A stretch of DNA of 64,000 bases from Deinandra increscens subsp. villosa (GCA_039602395.1 JBCNJP010000007.1:98782772-98846771); one strand, 5' to 3'. Positions 21,801 to 32,906 are shown, counted from the first letter of the stretch. Notes: generated by a model not told the origin, from the letters alone. A program made the numbers and translations.

Positions 21801-22385
21801 TTCGCCCCCGAATCTTTCCACACATCGCTAACAACTTTGTCATAGCCCGCCAAGTTAATCCAATAATTAAAAAACTTAAATGGGATAGGACCAAAATCAT
21901 TTTCTCTAATCCTAAGGAGAATAGGCCTATGGTCCGCCACTTTATTGCCAAGAACTTGTCCTTCCAAACCATGAAACCGATTCCCGAGAGACGAGGAGAT
22001 AAGAAACCTATCAATTTTGCTTTGTTGGAGACCATTAGAACTCATCCTAGTGAATTTGAACCCGCCAAGACGAACATCCTCAAGACCATTCTTATCAATA
22101 AAATCGTTGAAATCATCAGCTTCATTTCTATCAAAAGCCACACCCAATCTTTCAGACGCAAATCTAGAGACATTAAAGTCCCCAAAAACTATGTACTCAC
22201 CAGGATACGAATTCATAAAAATAGAAATGAAATTCCACACCTCCCGCTTAGCCCGACTAGCCTGAGGAGCATAAACAATAACCAAGAAACACTCAAATTG
22301 GTCTAGCACCCACTTACCCTTAACAATAAGAAGATTGTTGAAAATCCAACTATCCGAGAAAAGAAACATAGCCGGATCCCAAATT
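18874..22385 (-). mobile_element. L1-type LINE, 5'-truncated, nested in a hAT element
   Basis: The minus-strand copy ends in a 10-A tail (T run at 18874-18883) after TTTGCTGTTC and is truncated at its 5' side within the endonuclease domain near 22385. I could not define a convincing target duplication. The long open frame suggests a fairly young copy. Confidence 0.85.
18953..22369 (-). CDS. LINE ORF2 (endonuclease/reverse transcriptase), 5'-truncated but open for 1138 codons
   Basis: This is the polyprotein for target-primed reverse transcription. In order: the C-terminal half of an APE-type endonuclease (GDFNVSRFASERLG near residue 62, SKIDRFLIS near 116, DHRPILL near 145); the reverse transcriptase (ISLVNVQYKIIAKILAKRL, FKVDFAKAYDSLNWSYL, GLRQGDPMAPFLFILAMEG and the catalytic LFYADDVIF, about residues 390-660); and a zf-RVT domain with C-x2-C...H-x4-C spacing (CVFCDNRLETVDHVFGSC, about residue 1030). 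The N-terminal endonuclease residues and any ORF1 are missing, so autonomous movement is not possible. The start shown is only the first Met in the truncated frame. Many opposite-strand frames here are shadows. Confidence 0.88.
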   Translation of the reverse strand: MFLFSDSWIFNNLLIVKGKWVLDQFECFLVIVYAPQASRAKREVWNFISIFMNSYPGEYIVFGDFNVSRFASERLGVAFDRNEADDFNDFIDKNGLEDVRLGGFKFTRMSSNGLQQSKIDRFLISSSLGNRFHGLEGQVLGNKVADHRPILLRIRENDFGPIPFKFFNYWINLAGYDKVVSDVWKDSGANVHYDCFIWFKEKLKLVKNSLREWNKNRIEMENGASNVLKRRLENIEMEMENGNNLSNLNNERMVVLHELSGIERRKFLESSQKIKNKWVLDGDENSKFFHAFLKKRRRLNSIRGVKVNGVWLDDPGLVKDAFFEYHSSRFKEPRKQPACIPEGLQFRSLLPSVAIDMCRIPSLGEVHDAIWDCGSSKAPGPDGFSFAFIKQHWGILSKDIMDFVKYFFVEKRIPRGCNASFITLIPKIENPIVMSDFRPISLVNVQYKIIAKILAKRLAASIDGLVDHVQSAFIGGRQILDGPLVLNEVIRWAKGKKKKILMFKVDFAKAYDSLNWSYLLAVLKRMGFMSEWCELISACLNSSSASVLINGSPTNEFVIERGLRQGDPMAPFLFILAMEGLHAIISREVLGGYYKPLLVGRDKLPLSHLFYADDVIFIGEWSVGNLESINRILEEFFNGSGLGLNNAKSNLFGFGVESSVVDSLAHTHGFKVGSVPFTYLGIPVGDNMRSIKAWDNIITKFRSRLAKWKANLLSVGGRLTLISSVLSSLPNYFISLFRVPKGVRDILEGIRAIFFWGGSDNNRKLCWVKWDDVLVDRDRGGLGIGSIESLNRALLLKWKWRFLSKSNLFWVKLVNSIHGGLGISALEASKGNGVWNRICHNAEDLHSKNIVPSSAFIRRVGDGTETAFWTDIWIGNVELATCFPRLYALENHKECKVSERIIGNIRVWSWRRNIRGGVEETQWNRLVAALSGFSFNSGGDSWGWDFDNNKEFEVKQVRKVIEKTILPGNNTKTSWNKIVPKKVNVFVWRLLLDRLPVRDKLLEKGIGITDIGCVFCDNRLETVDHVFGSCPRFREVWDCVRRWLHIDAPSSGPPSSVFGWIEGSNFDKRRKLLINGICRIMYWIIWMDRNEVVHNRNDLSPTPLFDSVVHSSFLFMSVRVRNFSMSSSCWLDNPLLYL

Positions 22386-22734
22386 ATAACGATAAACCTA
22401 AGAAAATTATGGTTTTAAAATGACATTCTAAGTAATTACCAACATTTTTTGTAGATCTCTTAGCATTTTTATAGTAAATTGATTGATCAAGTATTCATAA
22501 TTTATAATATAGATAATTTTTTTTGAAAATATGGGCCCCCGAAAATGATGGGCCATGTTCTGTCGCACATCTCGCACATACTCAGGGCCCCCACTGATTA
22601 GGATATGACATTCTATCTCCTACATAACGATATGATGTGACACTATATCATCTACATGACTATATATGACTATATATGTAACAACTTTTAAAAAGTTTAA
22701 CTCATATTATACGAGAATTATAAAAAGTTTTTTG

Positions 22735-22995
22735 TATAAATAGACTATATTGAATGGTAATTATAAAAAGTTTTTATTTTTATAAAACATGGAAACTTTT
22801 ATGACTCTTTTATGAAAGTTGGTTTTTTATAAACCTTTAGAAATTTCAGTCAACATTTGTTGTTTTTCAAAAAGTTAGTCTTTTTTATATATATATAAAT
22901 AGACAATATATCAGGTACTTATAAAAAGTTATTATTTTTTATAAAACATGAAAACTTATATGTTTATTTTTATATAAGTTGGTTTTTGTTGTTTT
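22735..22995. repeat. Two diverged ~105-bp AT-rich direct repeats
   Basis: Units at about 22735-22833 and 22890-22995 share ATAAATAGAC, TATAAAAAGTT, TTTTATAAAACATG and AAGTTGGTTTTT. No coding content is visible. Confidence 0.65.
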
Positions 22996-23253
22996 TTGTA
23001 AATGTTTCATTTTTTCTGTAAAAAGCTAGTTAGATATAAAAGTTGAAAACTATTATAATTTTTCATGCTCTGGTAGTATATCTATATGTAAACTCAGTTT
23101 TCTAATTATTAGACCTCTTAACTAAAAAATTAAGTAGCCCAAATTAAATATAAAAGATACGTATCTTTTTTTTTTAACTAAAGAGTTAAGTAGCACAAAT
23201 TCGGCGAAAATATGATTTACTCGTTAGATAGACCTTGATATAGTTTCTAGACG

Positions 23254-23516
23254 TTGATAGATAGGACTTGTCTTAGTGGTTACCTCTTTAGTTCTTAGGG
23301 CTTTGGCCATTATGTGACCCGGGTTCTAATCCAATGAGAGGCAGTTTTACCCTATATGGTCCCAGGAGAGGGTTTTTGTCAGTTGGAGAAAACTTCAGGA
23401 GGAAGTGTCTTGGTTCTCACGGAGGTCCGAGTAATCAACCTTGGATATAGCCCCTGCAAAGATAGGTTTATACGTGAGACCAAGGTCGCCTAATCGATAC
23501 CGTTCCAAAAAAAAAA
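23254..23516 (+). mobile_element. tRNA-derived SINE
   Basis: It carries an internal RNA polymerase III promoter: box A-like TTAGTGGTTACC (23273-23284) and box B GGGTTCTAATCC (23321-23332), about 40 bases apart as in tRNA genes. It ends in a 10-A tail at 23507-23516 after ACCGTTCC. Flanking TAGTTTCTAGACG (23241-23253) and TAGTTCTAGTCG (from 23517) look like a slightly diverged target duplication. Confidence 0.8.
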
Positions 23517-24084
23517 TAGTTCTAGTCGCTGAATAATTCTTCTCTTTTTTATATGTTTTGTTATATATGTTGTTACATGACAACGATGTCAAACCTGCTA
23601 TCAATTGACCAGATTATTTTTATTAATTGAGAAAGTACATAGATTTATGAAACAAAACCGTCTAACACTAAAAGTTATGCCTAATTAAGTACGTTATGAA
23701 TTTATTATTAGTTTATAACAAGTTGAGTTTTTATATTATTTATTACCAAAAATATAAGTGTTTGAAAATTGGGTGTTAATGTTCTTCACGTATTCATTCT
23801 TTAAGTGGGTTTAGCAAATTAATTCATTTAACTTATGATATTAAATAATCTTTAAAGAGAATGTTCACGAAATTAAATATTAAAATTGGACACTCGAGGC
23901 AGCTAGCAACTCGTATTTTTTTTATTTTTTTTTTGAACGGCAAAGTAAATTAAGAGTTTGATTAGCATGAAATGAAATATAGAATTGGCTCGTGAGGCAT
24001 GAAAAATATTATCTATCTAATTCAATCATATTATGCATATTGATATTGATTAAATCTTTAACTTATTTTTATTTTTTCTCACAA

Positions 24085-24590
24085 ATTAATGAAAGTCAAC
24101 CTTAATATGATTTGTGTGAACATGAAAGACATGATAAGCCGCAAGTTATGTTACACCAAAGTCGTCTTACTAGAGAGTAGGAGGAGATATCAATCTGCAG
24201 TTATCGAAGAAGAGCTTTTAAGTGGCATTAATAAATTTGATAATTATATCTGCGAGGGCTTTGTATTCTGATCATTCTATGAATGACGGAGAAATTGTTT
24301 TTATCTTTTCGTGCGATTTAGAGGATGAGGTTGGAATAGGCAAATCCCTTGGTAGACTGAAGGTCATATGGGCACCTAGCTAATCAGCATCTGTGAAAAC
24401 CTGAAGTGTGTGTCTAGAATCATCGAGAATAAGTAATTGATGGTTAATGTTAGCCTTTAAATATTCGAGAATTCGTTTGACTACTGACCAATGATTTATC
24501 GACAGAGCATGCATATGACAACATATTTTATTTTTATTTACATCAAATGTAATGTTGGTCGGGAGAGAGAGCACCATATATATATATTGA
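24085..24590 (-). pseudogene. Ty1/copia reverse transcriptase/RNase H fragment
   Basis: Minus-strand translation gives HWSVVKRILEYLK, FTDAD (RNase H aspartate), LGAHMTF, EYKALAD and, further on, LAAYHVFHVHTNHIKVDFH. These are the ordered motifs of the copia RNase H end, broken by stops and frame changes. No LTRs were found beside it. Confidence 0.75.
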
Positions 24591-24727
24591 CGACAATTTT
24601 AAAATAAGGGTTCATGTTATCACAATTCATAACTTCAAACAACTGTTTGAATTAAGGGTGGTGTATTTAAGTTTGGGGTTGGGTAGGATAGATATGGCCT
24701 TTTCAAAAAAACTAACTATCATTAATG

Positions 24728-24830
24728 ACGAGGGGAAGATTTGGACTGAATTGTCACGAGTTCGATTCCAGAGCCTGGCTGGTTTCCATCCGACCACTTA
24801 TAAAGATAATTTTCTTTTAAAATAGACACA
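24728..24830 (+). mobile_element. SINE fragment, same family as the copy at 50455
   Basis: GACGAGGGGAAGATTTGG, CACGAGTTCGATTCC (box B-like) and a following GGTTTCCATCCGACC align with the SINE at 50455-50619. The 3' end is degraded. Confidence 0.55.
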
Positions 24831-25177
24831 GCTGATGCAAATAGTCTTTAATTTAGTTGAACGTTTAAAAAACAAACTGTTTATAATATCTGGAATTATT
24901 AATTACACAAAACTCTTCATTCCACACACTTTAGAACACGTAGAAGAACATGATAAGAGAGATGATTGACTTTTCATGTAATATGTATTATAGTGGAAAT
25001 CACTAATTACACATTTTAAAAAAGGGTTTGATTTTGATCTTGCTACCTTACTAATAATCAATCATTGCTTCCCCTTCCAATTTATTTATAATAATACAAG
25101 TTATATTGGACATGTTGTAAGTGAGCCCCACAATACTTTTTTCATATTTCTTGCATACTTTGAGTTTGAGGACTTCC

Positions 25178-25185
25178 TATATATA
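25178..25185 (+). promoter_or_regulatory. Probable TATA box of the ACC synthase gene
   Basis: TATATATA lies 154 bases before the start codon. The leader after it is C/T- and A-rich and free of ATG, so transcription probably begins near 25210. Confidence 0.55.
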
Positions 25186-25338
25186 GGGGGATTGAGCAAA
25201 GTTTTCATCAAACACTTTCTGTTCACATTATTCTTTGTGCATCCCTCCTCTTCTCTCTAAACTTCTAGGAACACATACTTGTTCCAATTTTGAACTCAAG
25301 AAACCTCTAACTTACTTAGAACACAAAGATTGGTACTC

Positions 25339-26955
25339 ATGGCAATAGAGATTGTGCAACCAAGTGTTGAATTATCAAAGATAGCACTCTCAGAAACCCA
25401 TGGGGAAGACTCCCCTTATTTTGCAGGATGGAAGGCTTATGATGAAAACCCTTATCATGAACTACATAATCCTTCTGGGGTCATTCAAATGGGACTAGCA
25501 GAGAATCAAGTAAGCAATATTGACACAACTTTTTAAAGATTCAATACTTTCTTGTCTTCATTTAGTGGCAATATATTGGAGTGAGCTAACAATGGTTTTG
25601 GTGTCTTTTCTTTTCATAGGTGTCTTTTGATTTGCTTGAAGAATATTTGGAATCAAATCTTGAATCAGCCAACTGGGGCCAAAAAGTTTCTGGCTTTAGA
25701 GAGAATGCTTTGTTTCAAGATTATCATGGGCTTGTATCTTTTAGAAAGGTACCACCTTTTTAAAGAATATACAAATTAACCCACAATGCTCATATGTAGT
25801 AAAGAATGATCAAGATTCAAGAAAGTCTCTAACTTGTTTAATTCTTGATTATTTCAGGCAATGGCAAGTTTCATGGAAGAAGTTAGGGGAGGAAAAGCAA
25901 AATTCAACCCCGAAAGAATCGTCTTGACCGCCGGAGCAACCGCCGCTAACGAGCTTCTAACCTTCATTTTGGCTAATCCTGGTGATGCTTTATTGGTCCC
26001 AACTCCTTACTATCCAGGGTAGGTAACATTTTATTTAACCCCTAATAAGATAGAAACTTAATTACTGTCACATTCTTAACAATTTACCTTTACATATTGC
26101 AGATTTGATAGGGATCTAAGGTGGAGAACTGGTGTACAAATTGTTCCAATCCACTGTGAAAGCTCAAACAATTTTCAGATTACTCCAGAAGCCCTAGAAG
26201 CAGCATATGATCATGCAAGATCAATGAACATAAAAGTAAAAGGAGTGCTCATCACGAACCCCTCGAACCCATTAGGCGCAACCATTCAACGAAAGGTTCT
26301 GGAAGAGATCCTAGATTTCGTGACCCGAAAGAACATTCACCTAGTATCCGACGAAATATACTCGGGTTCAGCATTCTATGCAGATGAATTTGTTAGCATT
26401 GCAGAAGTGCTAGAATCAAGAAACTACAAAGACTCAGAAAGATGTCACATTGTTTACAGTCTTTCAAAAGATCTTGGTCTCCCAGGGTTCCGAGTAGGAA
26501 CGGTGTATTCGTACAACGATCAAGTCGTTACAACCGCAAGAAGAATGTCTAGTTTCACTTTAATCTCTTCACAAACACAGTTTTTGTTGGCATCTATGTT
26601 ATCAGATAAAGAGTTCACTCGGAAATACATAAAAATCAACCGTGAAAGATTGAAGAAACGCTACGAAATGATCATCAACGGGCTGAAAAAGGCCGGTATC
26701 GAATGCTTAAAAGGGAATGCTGGGCTTTTTTGTTGGATGAACTTGAGTCCTTATCTAGAGGAACCCACAATCGAGAGCGAATTAGCGATCTGGAAGACGA
26801 TTATGCATGAAGTAAGGCTAAACATATCACCTGGATCATCATGTCATTGTTCCGAACCAGGGTGGTTTCGAGTTTGTTTCGCGAATATGAGTGAAGAAAC
26901 ACTTGAAGTTGCACTATCAAGGATTCATGAATTCATCACAACGAGGAAACAATAG
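25339..26955 (+). CDS. ACS: 1-aminocyclopropane-1-carboxylate synthase, type III-like (ACS7-like), 437 aa
   Basis: The enzyme converts S-adenosylmethionine to ACC, the rate-limiting step of ethylene synthesis, in the cytosol with PLP as cofactor. Exons 25339-25509, 25620-25748, 25858-26018 and 26103-26955 join in frame with GT-AG introns (1314 bases). Family signatures are all present: GLAENQ, FRENALFQDYHGL, TPYYPGFDRDLRWR (join of exons 3 and 4), NPSNPLG, SDEIYSG, the PLP lysine in SLSKDLGLPGFRVG and the carboxylate-binding arginine in FRVCFANM. The protein stops just after the conserved core (HEFITTRKQ), so it lacks the C-terminal MAPK and CDPK phosphorylation sites of types I and II. That points to type III, like Arabidopsis ACS7. 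No lesions are seen and the gene looks functional. The first ATG after the TATA box was used. Confidence 0.95.
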
Positions 26956-28017
26956 GCAAGTTTTGTGTTATGGTTCTTGACACACAACATTCTTTCTCTT
27001 TTTGGCAATCATTTTTTAGGTGGCAAGCCTTGATCAAGATTAGGGTTTTTGAGCTTAAGAGGATTGTAAATCATAGTGGGGATTTATTATATGTTTTTGC
27101 TCTAAATTTCTTTGGGATTATTGAAATCTCCAAGAATTTAGAGTTTATTGAATCCCTTCTATGAATTCAACTAATTAATTTGTAGATTGTATCTGCTATT
27201 GTAATTAAGATCATTGCTATTACAGTTTCAAGATAATCTTTTTCTATTATTTTTTATCTTAGAGATCAAACAAAAGTAGTACAAAACTAACAAATCTAAA
27301 TCTAACCAGTATAATCTCACCCGTAACAAGATGTATCTTTAAGTCTATAGAGATGTGTGACGAGAATAACGGGTCTTATCTCTTTCTCTCTCATGTGACA
27401 GAGATGCTACTTCTACGAAAATCGGTTAAATTTATGTTCAATAAATCTTATGAAATGAAACAAATAAAAGGGAAAAGATTGCCCTTAGAAAAGATTTGTT
27501 TACGTACAAAATTGTTTAATAAAAAAAAATGACGTAGGTTTGTGCGTATAGAGTAGTGGGTACTAAGATTTTAAAAAACAGAAAGCAATATTGTATGTAT
27601 GTATATGGAAACAAATGTATTGAAGTGGTTGAGAGAGTTATTTAAATTTTTTTTAATTAAGTAATATCTTTGACTTTAACATCAAAAACTTGTGGATAAA
27701 GCCTGTGGTTTTGAAAACCGTTGATAAAATGTCAAATATAATTAGACGTGACCAAGTTGCGATTACTAGCTGGACTCGAGTAAATTCGAGTTTATATATA
27801 TCGCTTAATATAAGCGAGTTAAGCCTGACTCAATATAACCTTTATATTTTAAGCTTGATCATATCTTAGTTTGTTACTTTGTAATTTTTTAAGCTCCAAC
27901 CGCTGGGGTTAATAAATAATTAACTGTAAACATAGGATTAGGTTGGTTCGTTTCCGAGTATATATAACCGATGTTTAGGTATTTATATTTTTGTAACCGA
28001 CCCATCTCGACTACAAA
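26956..28017. other. ACC synthase 3' region and intergenic DNA
   Basis: The first 200-250 bases are T-rich and probably form the 3' UTR. The rest is AT-rich with no gene or transposon end that I can support, up to the hAT terminus at 28018. Confidence 0.5.
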
Positions 28018-28308
28018 CAGGGTCGGTACTGAGGACGTATGGGTCATTTTCAAGCTAAAAAATGAGCCTTATTCGAAAAGGTTGCAAATAGAAAAAGTTT
28101 TTAAATAAGGAAAAAATTAAGTTATTGCAATAAACAGTTTAAAATGACATTATAAGTAGTTAAACTGACATTCTAAGTAGTTGCAGATCTCCTAACATTT
28201 TTAATAACAAATTGATTGATTAAGTCTTCATAGTTCATATCCTATAATATTTCGTTCTTGATAGCTATAATTGTCAATCCGTTAAGTCTTTCATGTGTCA
28301 TTGTTGAT

Positions 28309-29063
28309 TGTAGAATCTGGATATCTCCGACAATCAGATAGAAGCTCTAGGACGGATTGAAGAGGATATTAGACTACAAGGATGGTGAGTGACGATAATG
28401 GTGGACTTCTTCCTTGAACCTACACAAATAACAAACCGTTGTTCTTGGAGCGCAGGACAGGGTGTCCTGCGACCAAGCTCCGGCGTGAGAATCAGTATTG
28501 GTTCCGATCAGAATAAGAAGAAGGGTGTAGGAAGATTAGGGTTTTAGAACTTGTTTATTTACCTGGTGATTGATGAGTATTTATACTCATCAATCCTTGT
28601 CTTACTCTGAATTGTGCGTCCTCCACCGAAAGGTACGATCCATGCTGACGTGGCCGTCCTTGTGTCCCCTCAGTGGAGGCCGTTAGTGGCCGTAACAACG
28701 TTGTAGGAATGTTTCTGACATTGTCGTGTGAGCGTTGGTCTGTTTGTGCGAACTTCGGTGGGTCGAGTATCGACTGGCCGAAGTGCCGCAATCTTCGTTG
28801 AGTACTTCGGCCTTTGTCATTGGCCGAAGGCTTGTACTTGTATATTAGTCAGGATGCCACGTCCTTGCCGGAGTATGACCTTCGTGGTATAGCTTCGGCA
28901 GGTGGCATAGATAGGTGTTACTGCTGCGTGGTCGACCCTAATATGGTGACTGGGGGTTCGACCTCTGCGTGGCCGAAGTTAGTTTCGACCGTGGTGTGTG
29001 GTCGACCCTATTCAGGTCGAACCTCGGGTGTTGTATTGTTTGCTGAACATACACACGTCATCA
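28309..29063 (-). repeat. 3' LTR of the Tat-like element
   Basis: On the plus strand it starts TGTAGAATCTGG and ends CACACGTCATCA. It is a near-identical direct copy of 42840-43592. Confidence 0.95.
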
Positions 29064-29279
29064 GCCCCCCAGTCCGATGTATGATGGTCTCGACTTCGTC
29101 ATCGGACTAAAGTTGTATGTCGATTTGCCGAACCCTGACGCCGAAAGCTGTGTGGGCCGCCTAATGGGCTTTGATGGGCCTGTTTGGGCGGAAAAGCAAG
29201 TGGGCGACAGCTGTAGGGTTTACGTGTCGGGCCGTCGACGATTGATGGGACGGGGGTAACTGAAGGGTTGCCCCAGTCC

Positions 29280-29287
29280 TATAAATA
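29280..29287 (+). promoter_or_regulatory. TATA box of the antisense gene in the Tat-like element
   Basis: TATAAATA, preceded by CCCCAGTCC, lies 219 bases before the ATG at 29499. Its orientation opposes the retrotransposon's own transcript. A possible leader intron donor (CTGGTACGTA) follows near 29455. Confidence 0.5.
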
Positions 29288-29498
29288 TTGGTCGACGGTT
29301 CCATTTTATCCTTTACACCTACAATTTTATCTCAATCTCCTTCTCTCTCTGCGTTTCTACTTCGGTATAGCGCTTATCAAATCAAGTTTGCTTGTCTCGC
29401 TGCTGTGTTCATCGGGATCATCTGCAAGATTATTTTGCTAGCGCCGTTTGTACTGGTACGTATATCTTCTGTTTTACGATTTATCTTGTTTAAGTACC

Positions 29499-32062
29499 AT
29501 GGCCAAGAAAGGGGGTAAAGGGGAGGCGCCTGAGTCGTCGAGACGTGGCATTAGGGATTTTCGTTCGACGTTAACGACGAATACGTTAAAGGCGCACTGC
29601 GAAACGTACGGCATATCTCGGAAACTCGGCCCGGTGTTGCCGACGGCAACGCAATCGATAAAGGATGCTCCTAACGGCAAGATAGGGTTATATACCAAAC
29701 ACTTTAGCGCCGGGATGCTTCGGCTGCCTCTGACGAAGTTCTTTCGGGATGTAGTTAAGTATAACCGTGTGCATATAGGGCAATTGCATCCGAATGCGGT
29801 TCTCCGGGTTACGCACTTCGAGATTTGTTGCAGGATTGTGGATGCCGAACCTTCTATTGGGGAGTTTCATGCTTTCTACCGATTGACGCATCAGGGCGAC
29901 TGGTTCTGCTTCGAGCAGCGGGCTGTAACATACGAGGATGGGACTTTTAGCCCTCGATATCTGACGAAGCTGCCGACTAATTTGAAAGATTTCAAAGATA
30001 AATTTTTCTTTGTTGCCGAGGAGGTATTGGGTTTGGAAGATATCCCGTGGAAGCCAACGAAGTATAAGAAGAAGACTCTTGAAGAGCTGCCCTTCGACGA
30101 AGATATAGTGACGAAGCTCGTTGCGCTACAGGTGCCGTTGGTGCAATATCCTGAGAGGGTCCTGATTCTTACTGGGTTGAGCCGAAACTGGCTGTCTCTG
30201 ACTCGCAAGCCTGCCCTCTTTCTTGATGGCCGGGGTATGCCTTGTTTGTAATTTGTTACATGTGTGTCACTTCGACTTTGTGTTATCTTCTAACGTATTT
30301 GTTTGCCCTTGCAGTGATGGATTTGCTGGAATTTATTAATCTGGAGGACGATGAGGAAGTGATACAGGGTCAGGTGCCCTTGGACGAAAATGAGCCGACC
30401 CCTGTGGATGCTGGGTCGAAGCATCGGTATGAGGATTTTACTGTGAAGGTGGGTGAAACTATGGTGTCTGGCAAGGATGTTGGTGGGGCGACGAACAAGC
30501 TTGTGAACATGGAGGAGGATAGGTCGAAAGAGAGGGCTGCCAAGAAGGGTAAGGGTGACGACCGCAAACGCAAAGCCGAGGGCGGTGAAGATAAGGGGGT
30601 GAAAAGATCCAGGTTGAAGCATGCTGCGTCTCGTAGCAAGGACTCCGCTTCGGCCACCGAGTCTGCTGGCGGTGAGTCGCCTTTCAAATTGGTTGACGAA
30701 GATGTCACATCTCCGGAGGCACAGAGGTTGTCTCCAACTGCCGAGATGAATGTGGGGGGTGATACCTCAAGTGGAAAGGCAAAGGTTACCCTCGACCCGG
30801 CCACTGCTATTGTAAGTGTTTCAGCCAAGCCTCTTTCATCAATTATGTCTGACGAAGCATTTGACGATTTCGTCCGTCGTATGCAGGAGAATCCCATTTT
30901 AAGGGCGAGGGGTGGCTTTACCGCTGGTGGTTTGGGGAAGCTGTCTCAGATGAAAAAGGACCTCGGTCGAGGCAACATGTCGACTGAGAAGCCAACCACC
31001 GAAGCATCGGATTCAGAGCCCGTGACCGAAATGGATGACAACACTCGGGGCCACATTTTTTATCCCAACTGGGGACTGAAGAATGAGTCGAAATTCGACT
31101 CAGTGGAGTTGTGCCGGGAGTTTGCCCGTTTGTCAATTCCTCCGGGTGAGGTAGCAGAGCTGGAACTAGACGACCATGTCGAAGCCCGTCGGAAGGCGTA
31201 TGTGAAGCTGACCATGGCTTATGCCTCGGGGGTTAATATGATTAGCCGAAACGCTCGCCTGGAATCTAGTCTTATAAAGGCGAAGGCTCGGTCCGAGGAT
31301 CGCCTCCAAGGTTTGCGTGAAGCTAGGGACAAAATTGTTGAGTATGAGGGTCAGATTCGGACCTTGACCGCTGAGGGTGAGAAGGCAGCTTCGGCCTTGG
31401 CCAGGGTCGACGAGATCGAGCAGGAGCTGAAGGTGTTGAGGGAGGAGAAAGCCGGGGCCTTGGTATCTCATGCTGAAATGTCGAAGTCGTTGGAAGAGGC
31501 TCGTCTTGCTGTTACTGACCTATAAAAGGGTCGGCAAGACGATGCCGCCGCTAAAGCTGGGTTGGAGGCCGAAATAGCCAAGTTAAAGGAGGAGAAAGAG
31601 AGGGTCTCCAACTTGTATGCTGGTGAGCAACGACTCGCCAAACAGCTTGGTGATGATCGCCAATGGCTGATAGAGGAGGGTTTCAGCTAGGTGATGGCTA
31701 GGCTTGCTAAGAGTAAGGAGTATCGGCTGCCCTTGGGCAAGTTTCAGAATGCTGTGGCCGCTCGGGCGGGGCACTTGGGTTTTGTGGAGGGTTATGAAAT
31801 GGGTCAACAGGGTAAGCCGAAGGCGGAGGGGAAGAAGTATAATCCGGACTCCGGTAAGCTTCTTAAGAGAACTGCCGAGGCTTACTCCGCTGTTCACTAC
31901 CCTTACTTTGATGACCTGGCGTTATGCACTAACAAAATGTTGGAGGATCTGAGGCGTGTCATGCCAGATCAGCATTTGCCACCTCCTGATGCCGAAGGTG
32001 TGTCGGAGCCTCAAGCCGAAGGCGGGCCTACCAGCATTACCAGTAGGAATATGTTACTGTAG
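29499..32062 (+). pseudogene. Antisense extra gene of the Tat-like element (putative gypsy-type domain), two stops
   Basis: From ATG 29499 the product starts MAKKGGKGEAPESSRRG and continues with a domain common in plant gypsy annotations (GLYTKHFSAGMLRLPLTKFF, FYRLTHQGDWFCF). An 80-base intron (30235-30314, GT...TTGCAG) joins DGR to MDLLEFINLEDD in frame. The second exon is acidic and Lys-rich (KKGKGDDRKRKAEGGED), then a long coiled-coil-like stretch (RVDEIEQELKVLREEKAG). In-frame TAA at 31523-31525 and TAG at 31688-31690 interrupt it; the frame otherwise continues to 32062 (ITSRNMLL). Extra antisense ORFs between pol and the 3' LTR are reported for Tat-lineage elements, and this one fits. 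Function is unknown. Confidence 0.75.
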
Positions 32063-32700
32063 GTAATTTGTATGCATTTTCCTTAGCGCGAAAGCGCATG
32101 TATTGTAATGGACTTCGGTCCTTTTGTTATTAATGGAAATAATTTTGAAATACATTGTGTATTTTATTTATTGCATGTGTTTGTAATTTGTAGAACTTCC
32201 TATGGTAGAAGTATTGGAGTTGGCCTTCGGCCTTCCGAATGCGTACATGTATACGACTAATGCTCGTCAGCTGTAGTCTTTTTACATGAATATTTGAATT
32301 GTTTGGACTATTTCCCTGTTTCGGCATACATGCCTTTGTATTTAAATATTTATTTTGCGCAATATAACCTAGGTTCGACCATAATATTTATAGTCTATGT
32401 GGTCCGGTTCGGTCAGAAGGCCTGTATATCTAGGCCGTTGTGAGCACACCGGTTGACCACTTTATTGAGTTGTGAGAAATGAACAAATTAATGTTTTTCT
32501 GTATAACCCGGTTCGGATAACCTTCTTACGAATTTCGGCGCCGAAGCGCTTAGGGCAGGGTTTGTGTTGGCCCTGCCTCCTTTGTCTATTTTGTAATGTC
32601 TTAAAAGAAAAGTATAAAATGACGAAGATGATATGGTTATCATTTCATTAAAAATGGGACTTATCAAACGCCCAACGATTACAACTTGATATCATGGAAA
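32063..32700. other. Spacer between the antisense gene and integrase of the Tat-like element
   Basis: No gene seen. The A/T-rich stretch after 32062 probably holds the converging 3' ends of the antisense gene and the integrase transcript. Confidence 0.5.
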
Positions 32701-32906
32701 TTTGTGTTTACATGTAGCATTTCTTTAGTTGCATAGCATTCCAGTGCCTAGGGACTGGCTTTCCTTCCAAAGTGGCTAACTTGTACGAGCCTTTCTCATG
32801 AGCTTCGAGTATCTGGTATGGGCCTTCCCAGTTAGGTCCCAGTTTGCCTTGGTTCGCCTGCCGACTGGCTTCGTTGTTTCGGAAGACGTAGTCTCCTGGC
32901 CGATAG

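Larger units (their letters stand above)
18845..22596. mobile_element. hAT-type element with 8-bp TSD, interrupted by a LINE
   Basis: Ends CAGGGTCGGTCCTGAG and CTCAGGGCCCCCACTG are imperfect inverted repeats. They are flanked by a perfect 8-bp duplication ATTAGGAT (18837-18844 and 22597-22604), as expected for hAT. Without the LINE the element is only about 240 bp. Minus-strand translation of 22400-22520 gives LINQFTIKMLRDLQ, a remnant of the hAT transposase C-terminus that matches the relic at 28130-28300 (LINQFVIKNVRRS). It is therefore a deletion derivative of that family. Confidence 0.85.

Noticed and set aside
18972..22306. Many plus-strand frames of 60-170 codons
   Set aside because: Antisense shadows of the LINE ORF2 frame, with no domains of their own.
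24089..24271. 60-codon plus-strand frame
   Set aside because: The minus strand of this stretch reads copia RNase H motifs, so the plus frame is a shadow.
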